A stretch of 64,000 nt of DNA from JAGNXB01 sp942490895 (GTDB lineage: Bacteria; Bacteroidota; Bacteroidia; Chitinophagales; Saprospiraceae): NCBI GenBank assembly GCA_942490895.1, contig CALNZC010000047.1:15367-79366 (forward strand), given 5' to 3'. A program made the position numbers and the translations under genes. A model generated the notes under the pieces. The model searched no databases, had not been told where the DNA came from, and saw only the letters and a list, made by a program, of their open reading frames with translations. Positions 24,329 to 33,473 of this stretch are shown here, in pieces; within the stretch, counting starts at the first letter, position 1; each line of letters opens with the position of its first letter.

Positions 24329-26758
24329 ATGAAACGCCACCATTACCTTTTTAGGTCGAAGTTGAATTTGAGTGCCTTGATCCTGTTCCTGGTGTTGTGG
24401 TTGCCACAAGAAGGAGTAGGACAAACCACTCACTTATTGGATCTATCGATCGTACCCCGAACCCTTGTCGGAAATGATGTCCTGGCTACGGTTGGACCAG
24501 GGCGTTTGATTCTGGGTGGTCCGGCAATGTTGCACAATGAAGGTTATGACCTTTCCTTCCAATGGAAAAAGGGCCTCTGGGCGGGAGGGTACCTGCCTGG
24601 GGATAACCTGGTGATGGTCGCCACCGACGATCAAGACCATCTGATATCTAAATACCAGTTCGGTCCTTTGAATCCGGCAACCGGCCTGGTGGACAAACAG
24701 GCAGTAGCCCCGTTTCAAAATAAGGTCTGGCGCGTAACGACCGGCGAGACGCAAGCCTTCAGGTATGATGTGAATAATGGTGACGTAGACCCGCTTAAAT
24801 ACCCCTCCATCTTTGCCTGGCCTGGATTTGGCAATCCGTATTTCGAAACGTTCAACGGCTTTTCATTTCCATATCCTGAAGAGATGATGGCACCTTTCTA
24901 TGATGAGAATAAAGACGGAATCTATGATCCGCTGGATGGCGATCACCCGAATGATTACCTGTCCCCCTTGCCTTGGGTAGAAACGGAAATCGCCTATTCC
25001 ATATTCCACTTGGGGGACCTGGATGACCCGGCATTGAAATCCGTTCACCCGATTCCATTGAATATCCATGTGATCAGTTCACCGCTCAGATGTCCAGGTC
25101 AGGGGGCCAATGCAAACCGGACCATCTTGACCTATTTGATGGTACATTCAGTGCATACTCTACCGTTGGACTCCTTTCATATTGGATTTTGGACTCGCCC
25201 CGAACTGGACTGTCCGGTAAAAGCTGGATACGAACCTGAATTTCACACCCCCTACCTGTATACAGACCTTGATGAATGCGATCAGGGATTGATCTTCTTT
25301 GATCAGGTCTATGCCGTATATCCCGCAAAGCAAGTGATCGATAAATCAGACATTCGGGAGATCGGTGGGGCTATGTATTTTCTGAATCAGCAAACCCCTG
25401 GATTTCCGGGGGGGATCACCAAGCCATCAACAGCCAAAGAGTACTATCGATTGCTCACCGGTACCTGGAAGGATGGTACGCCCTTAACCAGTGATGGCAT
25501 TGGTTATAATGTCCTTTCTCAGGGCTACACCAATGGCCCCTTTACCGGCATACCTGGTCAGGGTGGTTGGGAAATGTCCGATGATTTGGCCAATGCAGAC
25601 TATACCTTTCTCCACCGAGTCAAATTGGATCAGACTTTAAAGCCCGGAGAATGGGCTTACCTGGCCACAGTGAGTTCCATGTACGAATACCCCATATCGG
25701 ATGGGAGTGTATTGCATCAATCGATGAAGAACTATTCTGCGCATCTGCAGTCTGATTGGTACTTCGACCGGCCTGCCTGCCAGGATGGTGTCAGCGATCC
25801 GCCGATCGCACACAAGGTCTGGCCAGGTGATGCCAACCTGGATGGTCAGGTCAATGGGGCCGATTTTATTTTACTTCGACACCATCTTGGTGAAGAAGGG
25901 CTATCAGGTGTGGTCCCGATGTCCTGGCGGAGTTATGGTCGTGATCCGTGGAATGTCTCCAGTATTTTCGGGCAAGACATGGTGCATCTGGATGTTTCCG
26001 GAAATGGAGTCGTTGATGTGGAAGATGTATTTGGAGTCGCACTAAATTATTGGCATTGCACGTATGATTTTGTTTACGAACCCAATCTGTCCTGGGGGGA
26101 TCAATTGCGGCTCACGCCGAATTCAAACAGTATGAAGGACACGTTGTGGATCGGGTCGATGGACAGCACTTTTTGGCTCTTTCCTAAATTAAAAGCGATA
26201 AGTCCTTTTGGGATTTGGTTTGGGATCGATCATCCGAAAGAGATGGCCGTGAAAGGGGTCTTGTCCTCTCATCCACATCTCCTTTCAGAAGTGATGCCCA
26301 CGCGGACAGATTTGGCCTTCACCAGTCCGATTCAAAATGGAATCTGGGTACCAACATATATCCAATTCTCTCTAGACCCGGACCTGGCGTTTCAGAATGG
26401 CAATTGTCTGGAGGTTCGGCCATTTGACGCCTTTGCATATTCACCAGAGACCTTGGCGGAAATGCCGTTGACGACCAGATCGACGTGGATATGCCGAGAT
26501 CAAGTGACGTCAATTTGTCCAACGGAGAATGCCAATATACCCCCTTTAATCACTCCAAATCCGACATCGGGTTGGATAACCCTTCGAACAGATCTTGGTC
26601 CCTGCTCTATTAAAGTGTGGGATTCCTTTGGTCGGTTGTTGTTGGTGGCAGAAGGGCAAACCGTTGATTTGAGTGGTCTGCCATCAGGACAATATCAGGC
26701 AGAGATCCAGACGTCAGATGACCGATTCTGGCGTCAGCCCTTGACGATCATTCGTTAA
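24329..26758 (+). CDS. Secreted protein with dockerin-like segment and T9SS sorting domain
   Basis: An 809-residue exported protein. The ATG at 24329 (MKRHHYLF) starts a signal peptide ending near GVGQ. The frame is open further upstream through the operator region, where it is not coding. The large N-terminal part is unlike any domain I recognise. Near the middle, GDANLDGQVNGADFILLRHH and DVSGNGVVDVEDVFGVALNY are paired Ca2+-binding loops of dockerin type I style. The last 75 residues (ITPNPTSGWITL to QPLTIIR) are a T9SS type A sorting domain. The protein is probably a cell-surface or released product. Its function is unknown. Confidence 0.8.
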   Translation: MKRHHYLFRSKLNLSALILFLVLWLPQEGVGQTTHLLDLSIVPRTLVGNDVLATVGPGRLILGGPAMLHNEGYDLSFQWKKGLWAGGYLPGDNLVMVATDDQDHLISKYQFGPLNPATGLVDKQAVAPFQNKVWRVTTGETQAFRYDVNNGDVDPLKYPSIFAWPGFGNPYFETFNGFSFPYPEEMMAPFYDENKDGIYDPLDGDHPNDYLSPLPWVETEIAYSIFHLGDLDDPALKSVHPIPLNIHVISSPLRCPGQGANANRTILTYLMVHSVHTLPLDSFHIGFWTRPELDCPVKAGYEPEFHTPYLYTDLDECDQGLIFFDQVYAVYPAKQVIDKSDIREIGGAMYFLNQQTPGFPGGITKPSTAKEYYRLLTGTWKDGTPLTSDGIGYNVLSQGYTNGPFTGIPGQGGWEMSDDLANADYTFLHRVKLDQTLKPGEWAYLATVSSMYEYPISDGSVLHQSMKNYSAHLQSDWYFDRPACQDGVSDPPIAHKVWPGDANLDGQVNGADFILLRHHLGEEGLSGVVPMSWRSYGRDPWNVSSIFGQDMVHLDVSGNGVVDVEDVFGVALNYWHCTYDFVYEPNLSWGDQLRLTPNSNSMKDTLWIGSMDSTFWLFPKLKAISPFGIWFGIDHPKEMAVKGVLSSHPHLLSEVMPTRTDLAFTSPIQNGIWVPTYIQFSLDPDLAFQNGNCLEVRPFDAFAYSPETLAEMPLTTRSTWICRDQVTSICPTENANIPPLITPNPTSGWITLRTDLGPCSIKVWDSFGRLLLVAEGQTVDLSGLPSGQYQAEIQTSDDRFWRQPLTIIR

Positions 26759-26835
26759 AATGTATGTTTTCAATGCGATGGGATACAGGAGCTTCGTTTA
26801 AAATTCTACTTTTAGTGCCCTGACCTGTTCAAATT

Positions 26836-27171
26836 ATGCCAAAGCAATACACCAACCTCAAAGAATTCTATCCCTATTACCTCACCGAGCACCAGCATCC
26901 CACCAGTCGGGCACTTCATTTTATCGGCACGGCAGGCTTGATTGCACTTTTCTTTTTTGGGATGTTCGTGGGTCCAGGCTGGTTGATCGCCCTGGTCCCC
27001 ATCTGTGGCTATGGGTTTGCCTGGGTCGGGCATTTTTTCTTTGAGAAGAATAAGCCGGCCACCTTTACTTATCCGGCCATGAGTCTGATATCCGATTTTA
27101 TCATGTTCTGGCATATCCTCACCGGCCAGCTCCCCAGGAAAATGGAAGAAGCGAAGAAGATTTTGGAGTGA
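26836..27171 (+). CDS. DUF962/Mpo1-like membrane protein
   Basis: A 111-residue protein of the DUF962 family (Mpo1-like). The signature runs HPTSRALHFIGT, then GYGFAWVGHFFFEKNKPATF and YPAMSLISDF. Two hydrophobic helices lie between and after these. The conserved His residues would bind the Fe2+ of the dioxygenase that, in yeast Mpo1, removes one carbon from 2-hydroxy fatty acids. Bacterial members are mostly uncharacterised, so that activity is inferred. The length is typical of bacterial members. It ends just before the repeat-rich stretch. Confidence 0.85.
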   Translation: MPKQYTNLKEFYPYYLTEHQHPTSRALHFIGTAGLIALFFFGMFVGPGWLIALVPICGYGFAWVGHFFFEKNKPATFTYPAMSLISDFIMFWHILTGQLPRKMEEAKKILE

Positions 27172-27900
27172 ATTCGCTATTCGATTTTCGCTGAGCACGT
27201 CAGTGGCTGGCGCCACTCTGGCAGCAGGCTCCATGTGGGCCGGTAATGGGTAAAGGGTAAAAGGCTAAACGAAATTGGGCCCTCTCTCTAACCAGCTGTA
27301 TTGCGAACGACCGAAATCCGAATACCGAATACCGCAAATTGTCGGCATCAGGATTCTCAGGATTTAAGGATGAGCAGGATGTGGGGATAGATTCGAATAT
27401 TCTATTTGGTGTTTGTTGGAGATTCTTGCCGCGAAAACTTTATCCAATGCCCCCGATTCATCCTATCAACCAAATGAATTAAAAAACTATTATTGGTTCG
27501 AGTGTCTCACTCGAACCGGTTATTGTGCGGTGTCTCACCGCATCCCTTAGCACTCCTATTATCGCTTTTCGCCATTCGCTATTCGCCCCCGAGTCCTCGG
27601 GGCTGAGCACGTCAGTGGCTGGCGCCACTCTAGCAGCAGGCTCCATGTGGGCCGGTAATGGGTAAAGGGTAAAAGGTAAAGGGACCTGATGACCTTGCCT
27701 GAAATGGCATGTGGGTTTCCTTCGTTTGCTTTCTCCTCGACCCCGACTCCTTCACTCAAATCGCTATTCGCCGTTCGCTGTTCGCCGTTCGCCGAAATAC
27801 GTCAGTGGCTACGCCACTCTGGCAGCAGGATTCCTCTGGGTCGGTAATGGGTAAAAGGTAAAGGGACCTGAAACACAGAGCTTGGCTCCAACTTAGACGC
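27172..27900. repeat. Dispersed intergenic repeats, second block
   Basis: No gene is visible. The stretch contains three copies of the hairpin module seen at 12.3-13 kb: AGTGGC-tggc-GCCACT at 27202-27217 and 27614-27629, and AGTGGC-tac-GCCACT at 27804-27818. Each is followed by the word ggtaatgggtaaagggtaa or a shortened form. The palindrome CCCCGAGTCCTCGGGG precedes the second copy. Loops differ while stems are kept. Short open frames here contain repeat-derived peptides and are not genes. Confidence 0.8.
27494..27541. repeat. Twin hairpins sharing a GTGTCTCAC core
   Basis: Two adjacent perfect hairpins, 27494-27516 (GGTTCGA-GTGTCTCAC-TCGAACC) and 27525-27541 (TGCG-GTGTCTCAC-CGCA). They share the core and have unrelated arms. 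Confidence 0.55.
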
Positions 27901-28500
27901 CACTTTCCTCAAGAGAAGTAAGGTGCGGTGCCTGCCCACAGGAGGGCCCTGTAGGGGTCCAACATTTATAGCCCCGGGCTACGTCTGGACATGGGCCCCT
28001 CAGGACCATCGTCCATGGTGGAACCCGGGGTAATATGGAGTAGGAAGATCTGTTTTGGCGACCTGTTTGCCGGCACCGCAAACAGGGTGACAAAACAACT
28101 TAAAACGGAATTGAGATCGAAGAAATACCTCAATCCAAGGACGAAATCAGCTCCATCTTCTCGAAGACGGTATTCGCCCTTCGCCCCCGAGTCCTCGGGG
28201 CTGAGCACGTTAGTGGCTGGCGCCACTCTGGCAGCAGGCTCCCATTGGGCCGGTAAAGGGTAACAGGTAAATGGCCATTCGTAATGGGGCCCTCTCTCTA
28301 ACATTTGTATTGCGAACGGCCGAATCATGAGCACCGAATACCGAACCCCCGCTTGCCCTGTGGCGATGCCACAAACAAACGCCAGTGTACCCCGGATCGG
28401 AACTGGCCTCTTGCGCCCCTTCAGGGCTCCTACATGTATCCTGATAGATCCCCCAGGCGTTGCCTGGGGCTGAGTTATTCCGCCCCTTCAGGGCTTATAG
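27901..28500. repeat. REP-like palindromes and further mosaic repeats
   Basis: No gene is visible. There is another AGTGGC-tggc-GCCACT module at 28212-28227 with its trailing ggtaaagggtaacaggtaa, and a palindrome CCCCGAGTCCTCGGGG just before it. From 28413 a REP-like element follows: CGCCCCTTCAGGGCT, then CCCCAGGCGTTGCCTGGGG (28451-28469), then CGCCCCTTCAGGGCTT (28481-28496). This arrangement is common in Bacteroidota intergenic DNA. Another inverted repeat, ACCATCGTCCATGGT, is near 28010. Confidence 0.7.
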
Positions 28501-28714
28501 TCGATAACCCGCGTTCGAAATAACTCAATAACGAAACAACTCAATAACTTTTCTCCTCGACTCCTCGACCCCTCACCTCATAACCTCAACCCTCCATCTC
28601 GATGGAAAAGCAGTGAAATCAAGCCAGAAATAATGGTAAATCCCCCTATTTTAATCTTTCTCTAACAAATTCCGCATAACAGGGAACGGAAAGGGGGCGT
28701 TTCAGTGTAAGATT
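28501..28714. other. Non-coding spacer with AATAACTCA words
   Basis: Contains one more ttcgaaataactcaataac word (from 28513), followed by unremarkable sequence up to the structured-RNA candidate. No gene was seen. Confidence 0.5.
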
Positions 28715-28820
28715 AAAAAGGCAGCCCCTTTTCTTCTCATACTCCGTTTTTCTATTGTGCTATAGGTTAAAGCACCAGGTTGATAAGGTTATTGTTGGTG
28801 GGGCTGCCTTCTTTTTTATT
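28715..28820 (+). ncRNA. Candidate structured RNA, possibly 6S-like
   Basis: An 11-bp perfect outer helix (AAGGCAGCCCC at 28718-28728 with GGGGCTGCCTT at 28800-28810) encloses about 71 bases. An inner hairpin GTGCT/AGCAC lies in the enclosed part, and the outer helix is followed directly by cTTTTTTatt. This is a compact, terminator-ended RNA of about 100 nt on the plus strand, and no reading frame explains it. Size and closed-stem layout recall the 6S-type RNAs of Bacteroidota (6S-Flavo), but identity was not established. It could instead be a long-loop terminator. Confidence 0.45.
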
Positions 28821-28859
28821 TAAAACGCCGCCACGTTTCCTTCTGCTGCCTCCCAGGTC

Positions 28860-31019
28860 TCAATTTTCCACAAAATACATCTCCAGCTTCCCCTTGCCCT
28901 TGGCTTCAATGGCCCCGCGAGGTGAACAAGCGACGTCATCCTTCACCTCTTGCCAGGTTGCCGCCGACAGATTGATCCGGCCCGGCTCACTGTTGCTCTC
29001 CATCCGAGCTGCGGTGTTGACCGTATCCCCCCAGATATCATAAGCGAACTTCCGATCGCCAACCACTCCGGCCACTACCGCTCCCGTATGGATGCCGGCT
29101 CTCATTCGAAAGAAGGGGCGCCCCTCTTTTTCCAATTCAGCAACCCGACTTTCCATCCAGACTTGCATCTCCTGTGCAGCTTTGACCACATCCAGGGCAT
29201 GGCCCTCCCGCTCTTCCGGCAATCCCCCGACACAGAGGTAAGCATCACCGATGGTCTTGATCTTTTCGATGCCATGCCGCCCGGTGATCGCATCAAACGC
29301 TCGGAAGCAAGTGTCCAGTTCTTCAACCAGATCGGCAGGGGCTAGTTTGGCAGCAGTTTCTGTGAAACCGGAGAAGTCAGTGAATAACACCGTCACGGAG
29401 TCGTAATGTCGGGCTTGAGCCCGACCCGTTTCTTTCAGCTCCCGGGCAGTGGTGGCAGGAAGGATGTTCAACAACAGGTCATCCGACTTCTTGCGCTCCG
29501 CATCAATGATGACATTCTTTTCCTCCAGGTCCTTATTCGCCTTGTTTTTGATCCGATAGCGATTATACAAGAGAAGCGCCAGCAGAGCCAGGGCCAGTCC
29601 ACCGCCCATCAGCGCACGTTGCCGGGTGCGGGCTTCGCTCAAACGGGCATCCTGGAGGGCGAGCTCCTGTTCTTGTTTTTCCAGTTTGATCTGCTTTTTC
29701 AGATCACCATAGAGTACTTCCCGGCGCTCATAGTCTTTGACCCGCTTGTCATCGAATTCTTCCCAACGCAATTCTTCGTACTTCTCATGGCATCGAAAGG
29801 CCTCCTTCCAGTTGCCCATGGCCTTGTAGACCTTGGCTCGGTCCTTCCAGCCATTCCGGATGAATTTACTGTTGTCCAGGGCCGTAGCCAGGTCAAAATA
29901 GGTATTCGTATAATGTAAGGCGTCCCGATATCGCCCCTGGCGACGGGCTACATCGCCCAGTCCGTTCAGGGTTTCGATCACCCCGATCTGATCACCCAGC
30001 TCTTCACGAATCGTTCTCGAAGTCGTCAAATGGTCCAATGCACGGACCCAGGCTTGGTCGGCTTTCTTTTGGTCTCCGATCATCTGATATGCGGAGCCTA
30101 GATTTTTCTCGACGACACCCCGATTGTTGGCAATATCGGCCAGGCCTGACGGATCTTCATATTCGGTGTAGATGGCCTGGGCCTTATCCAACCATTCCAG
30201 GGCAAGTAAATGGTGCACAATGGCCGAATCACTTAGATCCTGATCTTGAAATTGTTCGCCGAGATTATCCTCTGAGTTCCCCAGGTTCTGATACGTATTG
30301 GCCAAGGTCCAGGGATTATCCAGTTGCTCCCGAATGATCCGGGCCTTATGATACCAGGTCATAGCCTCCGAAGTCAGTTCGATCTCCGCTTTGATATTTC
30401 CGATCAGGTTATAGCCAGTAGCGATCTCCTCCTGATCATCCTGCGACTCTACAAATCCAAGGAAATCATAGAGATGATTGAGTGCTTCCGGGTAGTTGCC
30501 AAGCGACTCATGAATAACGGCCATGCTATAGGTCGCCCGGGCGATGCGGGAGGAATCGCCCAACTCTTCCATAATCTTCAGGGAGAGTTGATAACTGGCC
30601 AGGGCCTCCAGACTTTCGCCCTGATTAACATATATATTTCCCAGGTTATTATAGATCGAGGCCATCCCTTTACGGTCCCCCAACTTCTCCCTCAGCGGGA
30701 GAGCATAGTTGAAATAACGAATGGCATCCGTATTCCGATCATGGATGGTCTCCAATACTCCGAAGTAGTTGAAAGCAGTGGCTTCGCCTTGTAAGTATCC
30801 AATCTGTTGGGTCAGGCAAATCGCATCCTGGAGCAAGTGACGGGCTCGGCTTGGATCTTCGATCTTCAACTCCCAGGCCGCATCGGCCAGAGTCAGGACA
30901 CGAGCCGTGTCATGAATGGGTTTGTCCAGTTCCAGGAGCAAACTGTCCAGAAAGAGATTTTGGCCGGTACTCCGAAGAGTGCCAAGCAGCATGATGAACA
31001 GGATGAAGAGTGACCTCAT
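28860..31019 (-). CDS. TPR-repeat class III adenylate cyclase
   Basis: A 719-residue signal protein. A signal-like hydrophobic N-terminus is followed by about ten TPR-type helices (residues 50-400: NLGNIYVNQGESLEAL and similar), a coiled coil, one membrane helix (ALMGGGLALALLALLLY, near 460-475) and a C-terminal class III cyclase domain. Metal-binding aspartates are in VLFTDFSGFT and KTIGDAYL. The substrate pair is Lys (EKIKTIGDAY) and Asp (YDIWGDTVNTAARME), which favours ATP over GTP. The TPR part is therefore periplasmic and the cyclase cytoplasmic. It makes cAMP in response to an unknown periplasmic or protein signal (inference). Confidence 0.9.
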   Translation of the reverse strand: MRSLFILFIMLLGTLRSTGQNLFLDSLLLELDKPIHDTARVLTLADAAWELKIEDPSRARHLLQDAICLTQQIGYLQGEATAFNYFGVLETIHDRNTDAIRYFNYALPLREKLGDRKGMASIYNNLGNIYVNQGESLEALASYQLSLKIMEELGDSSRIARATYSMAVIHESLGNYPEALNHLYDFLGFVESQDDQEEIATGYNLIGNIKAEIELTSEAMTWYHKARIIREQLDNPWTLANTYQNLGNSEDNLGEQFQDQDLSDSAIVHHLLALEWLDKAQAIYTEYEDPSGLADIANNRGVVEKNLGSAYQMIGDQKKADQAWVRALDHLTTSRTIREELGDQIGVIETLNGLGDVARRQGRYRDALHYTNTYFDLATALDNSKFIRNGWKDRAKVYKAMGNWKEAFRCHEKYEELRWEEFDDKRVKDYERREVLYGDLKKQIKLEKQEQELALQDARLSEARTRQRALMGGGLALALLALLLYNRYRIKNKANKDLEEKNVIIDAERKKSDDLLLNILPATTARELKETGRAQARHYDSVTVLFTDFSGFTETAAKLAPADLVEELDTCFRAFDAITGRHGIEKIKTIGDAYLCVGGLPEEREGHALDVVKAAQEMQVWMESRVAELEKEGRPFFRMRAGIHTGAVVAGVVGDRKFAYDIWGDTVNTAARMESNSEPGRINLSAATWQEVKDDVACSPRGAIEAKGKGKLEMYFVEN

Positions 31020-31071
31020 CGGGTGAAGATAATCACTTCCAAAGGTTCACTACCGGGCAAGTCGTTTGCGC

Positions 31072-31590
31072 CTATCGTGGAGATTGCACAATCAGGATCC
31101 CCAGTTTCTGATTGAGCCCCATCACTGGAGTGGCGATCCGCCAATGCAGTGAATCCTGCTCCACGATCTGCTTTTCAGCTTTGAGAATCATCGGATTGAG
31201 AATGGTGGTGCCTTCATCTTTTTTATCTGTCGAGATCAGGATCGCCCCTGTTTCAGCATCCACATACTGTGCTTTGTTGACCCGCGAATCCCGGATGAAT
31301 TGCAGGAAAAACTGGTTCACTTGTTCCTGATTGTTCCGGCTTACTTCGCTCCGTATCGCCCAGGACAGCACCTTTGATGTCAAGGCCATCCCTTCCAGTT
31401 GGATCGTGTCGATCCGAGCACTGAAGCTGTCCACCAATTCTGCCCGTTCCTGCTCAAACCCGGACTTCATGGACCGCATGGTCAGCATTGCCCAGGCAAA
31501 GATTCCGACGGCAAGCAGTCCGAGGAAGATGGTCAACCAGTGACGTTTGAGGAAGGATTTTCCCTGGGAAGGAGTAGGATTGGTTTCCAT
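31072..31590 (-). CDS. Single-pass membrane protein with sensor-like extracytoplasmic domain
   Basis: A 172-residue protein starting at ATG 31590 (METNPTPS). The upstream extension has no coding character. One membrane helix (HWLTIFLGLLAVGIFAWAML) is followed by a coiled stretch and a domain resembling PAS/Cache-type extracytoplasmic sensors (VNKAQYVDAETGAILISTDK, then LHWRIATPVMGLNQKLGILIV). No output domain is present. It lies 52 bases upstream of the cyclase gene on the same strand and may act with it. The function is unknown. Confidence 0.65.
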   Translation of the reverse strand: METNPTPSQGKSFLKRHWLTIFLGLLAVGIFAWAMLTMRSMKSGFEQERAELVDSFSARIDTIQLEGMALTSKVLSWAIRSEVSRNNQEQVNQFFLQFIRDSRVNKAQYVDAETGAILISTDKKDEGTTILNPMILKAEKQIVEQDSLHWRIATPVMGLNQKLGILIVQSPR

Positions 31591-31848
31591 GTTGGATGCA
31601 TTAGGGGTTGGAGAGGACAGTGCCGGGTTTTCCGGCCATGTTCGATACAAGATTACAGGTTTCCAACCTGTGAATTGTCAACGTATTGTCAATGGCACAT
31701 GGCTTGAAAATAGGCCAGATAAATCACGGAGGGCAGCCAGATAGATCAAACTGAATATGAAAGGCACCCGGGCGGGGTAGGGGCGTGATTTCCGGCACAT
31801 CAAGGCTGCAATTGTAGAGAATCGTATCTTGATACCACAAGAGCACTC
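31591..31848. other. Intergenic region between divergent genes
   Basis: No gene is visible. Open frames are short and overlap each other. The right end holds the Crp/Fnr-type box and -7 element of the sulfur island, listed separately. Confidence 0.5.
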
Positions 31849-31864
31849 CGTGACAATAGTCACA
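31849..31864. promoter_or_regulatory. Crp/Fnr-type operator (CGTGACAATAGTCACA)
   Basis: Perfect dyad GTGAC-AATA-GTCAC. Its centre is about 43 bp before the expected transcription start of the gene at 31945, a class II activator position. No -33 box is seen, as expected for an activated promoter. Confidence 0.65.
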
Positions 31865-31885
31865 AAACACACAAATGCCGATCCT

Positions 31886-31893
31886 TAACTTTG
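31886..31893 (+). promoter_or_regulatory. -7 element (TAACTTTG)
   Basis: Perfect TAnnTTTG match beginning 36 bp after the start of the GTGAC dyad. The same spacing is found at 39835/39871. Confidence 0.55.
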
Positions 31894-31944
31894 ACGAGCA
31901 AATCAATGGATCATCATTTTAGTTCAGAAAGAAATCATTCATTT

Positions 31945-33363
31945 ATGAAGATCGAACAAATCTATACCGGCTGTCTGGCACAAGGAGCCTATTATATCGT
32001 AAGCAATGGTGAAGCGGCCATCATCGACCCCCTGCGTGAAACCGGACCCTATCTCGAACGGGCACACCAGGATGGTGCGACCATCAAATATATTTTTGAG
32101 ACGCACTTCCATGCAGACTTTGTCTCCGGCCATATCGACCTGGCCCGTAAATCAGGAGCGGAAATCGTCTATGGACCTTCTGCTAAAACAGATTTTGAAA
32201 TCATTGAAGCCACGGATGGTCAACGCTTTGAGATTGGACGTGTGTCCATAGAAGTGTTGCATACGCCTGGCCACACGCCGGAGAGTACCTGTTACCTCTT
32301 GCGTGATGAAGATGGCAAGCCCAATGCTCTGTTCAGTGGAGATACCCTCTTCATTGGAGATGTCGGACGTCCCGACCTGGCCCAGAAAGCGACCGGGCTG
32401 ACCCAGGAGGATCTGGCCGGCTGGCTCTTTGATTCCCTCCGGAACAAGGTGATGACCCTGCCGGATAAGGTGATCGTCTATCCGGCACATGGTGCAGGTT
32501 CGGCTTGTGGTAAGAACATGAGTTCGGAGACCTGGGATACTCTGGGCAATCAGAAGAAGACAAACTACGCCCTTCGTGCCAATATGACGAAGGAGGAATT
32601 CATCCAGGAAGTGACCACCGGTTTGTTGGCGCCACCTCAATATTTTGCCAAGAATGCAGCTTTGAACAAGAAGGGCTACGAGAGTATCGATGTAGTCATG
32701 GAACGTGGTGCTCATGCGTTGACTCCTAGTGAATTCGAAGCGATGGCCACCGAGACCGGAGCGCTCATCATGGATGTTCGGGAGAATACGGAGTTTGTGA
32801 AAGGCTTTATTCCCAATTCCATCTTTATTGGTATTGATGGTGGGTTTGCCCCCTGGGTAGGCGCCCTCGTACCCGATATTCAACAGGAGATACTCATCGT
32901 TGCACCGGAAGGGCGCGAAGAAGAGACCGTCATGCGCCTGGCGCGTGTCGGATATGACAATGCCATAGGATATCTGAAAGGAGGCTTCCCGGCCTGGAAA
33001 GCTTCCGGAAAGGAGGTCGATACCATTGTCGTTATAGATCTTCCTGAATTCGCCGAAAAATGGAAGGCTGGGCAAGCCGAAAAAGTGCTTGATGTGCGTA
33101 AGCCCGGAGAGTTTTTAGGTGAACACCTGGATAAGGCAAAGAACCTGCCCCTGGATTTTCTAAATCTGCAGATGGAGGAAATTTCTCGCGATCAGGAATA
33201 TTACCTGCATTGCCGCACAGGTTACCGTTCTACAGTGGCCGCATCTATATTGAAGGCACGTGGATTTGATAAATTGATCAATGTGATCGGGGAATTTGAC
33301 GATTTTGCACCCGCCGGCCTGCCGCTGACGGACTATGTCTGCCCGAGTACACTGGTAAAATAG
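31945..33363 (+). CDS. Metallo-beta-lactamase/rhodanese persulfide dioxygenase-like protein
   Basis: A 472-residue cytoplasmic protein. The ATG at 31945 (MKIEQIY) starts the domain directly. The N-terminal metallo-beta-lactamase fold has ETHFHADFVSGH (His54, His56, Asp58) and LHTPGHTPES, as in the ETHE1/persulfide dioxygenase group, which oxidises glutathione persulfide to sulfite with O2 and one iron. Two rhodanese domains follow. The first lacks a catalytic Cys (LIVAPEGREE), and the second has it (YLHCRTGYRS). The order fits sulfane-sulfur transfer and oxidation. It opens the sulfur island and is followed after 110 bases by the Soe-type genes. Confidence 0.9.
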   Translation: MKIEQIYTGCLAQGAYYIVSNGEAAIIDPLRETGPYLERAHQDGATIKYIFETHFHADFVSGHIDLARKSGAEIVYGPSAKTDFEIIEATDGQRFEIGRVSIEVLHTPGHTPESTCYLLRDEDGKPNALFSGDTLFIGDVGRPDLAQKATGLTQEDLAGWLFDSLRNKVMTLPDKVIVYPAHGAGSACGKNMSSETWDTLGNQKKTNYALRANMTKEEFIQEVTTGLLAPPQYFAKNAALNKKGYESIDVVMERGAHALTPSEFEAMATETGALIMDVRENTEFVKGFIPNSIFIGIDGGFAPWVGALVPDIQQEILIVAPEGREEETVMRLARVGYDNAIGYLKGGFPAWKASGKEVDTIVVIDLPEFAEKWKAGQAEKVLDVRKPGEFLGEHLDKAKNLPLDFLNLQMEEISRDQEYYLHCRTGYRSTVAASILKARGFDKLINVIGEFDDFAPAGLPLTDYVCPSTLVK

Positions 33364-33419
33364 AAGAAGCTCACCCCCGGAAAAGTCCGCTGGTGAATAG
33401 TTAAAAGAGTTTGGCATTA

Positions 33420-33443
33420 CCGGCCCTGGAATTTCGGGGCCGG
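33420..33443 (+). promoter_or_regulatory. GC-rich hairpin in the leader of the FeS/NrfD gene
   Basis: Perfect 7-bp stem CCGGCCC/GGGCCGG with a 10-base loop, 30 bases before the ATG at 33474. No U-run follows, so it may stabilise or process the transcript rather than end it. Confidence 0.3.
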
Positions 33444-33473
33444 CATGCCATTTGGCTTGAGAAAACTTGCACT

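Noticed and set aside
27966..28334. Minus-strand frame in the second repeat block
   Set aside because: Made of repeat-derived sequence and REP palindromes, with no coding features.
32152..33075. Minus-strand frame opposite the dioxygenase gene
   Set aside because: The plus strand encodes conserved metallo-beta-lactamase and rhodanese motifs. The antisense frame has none.
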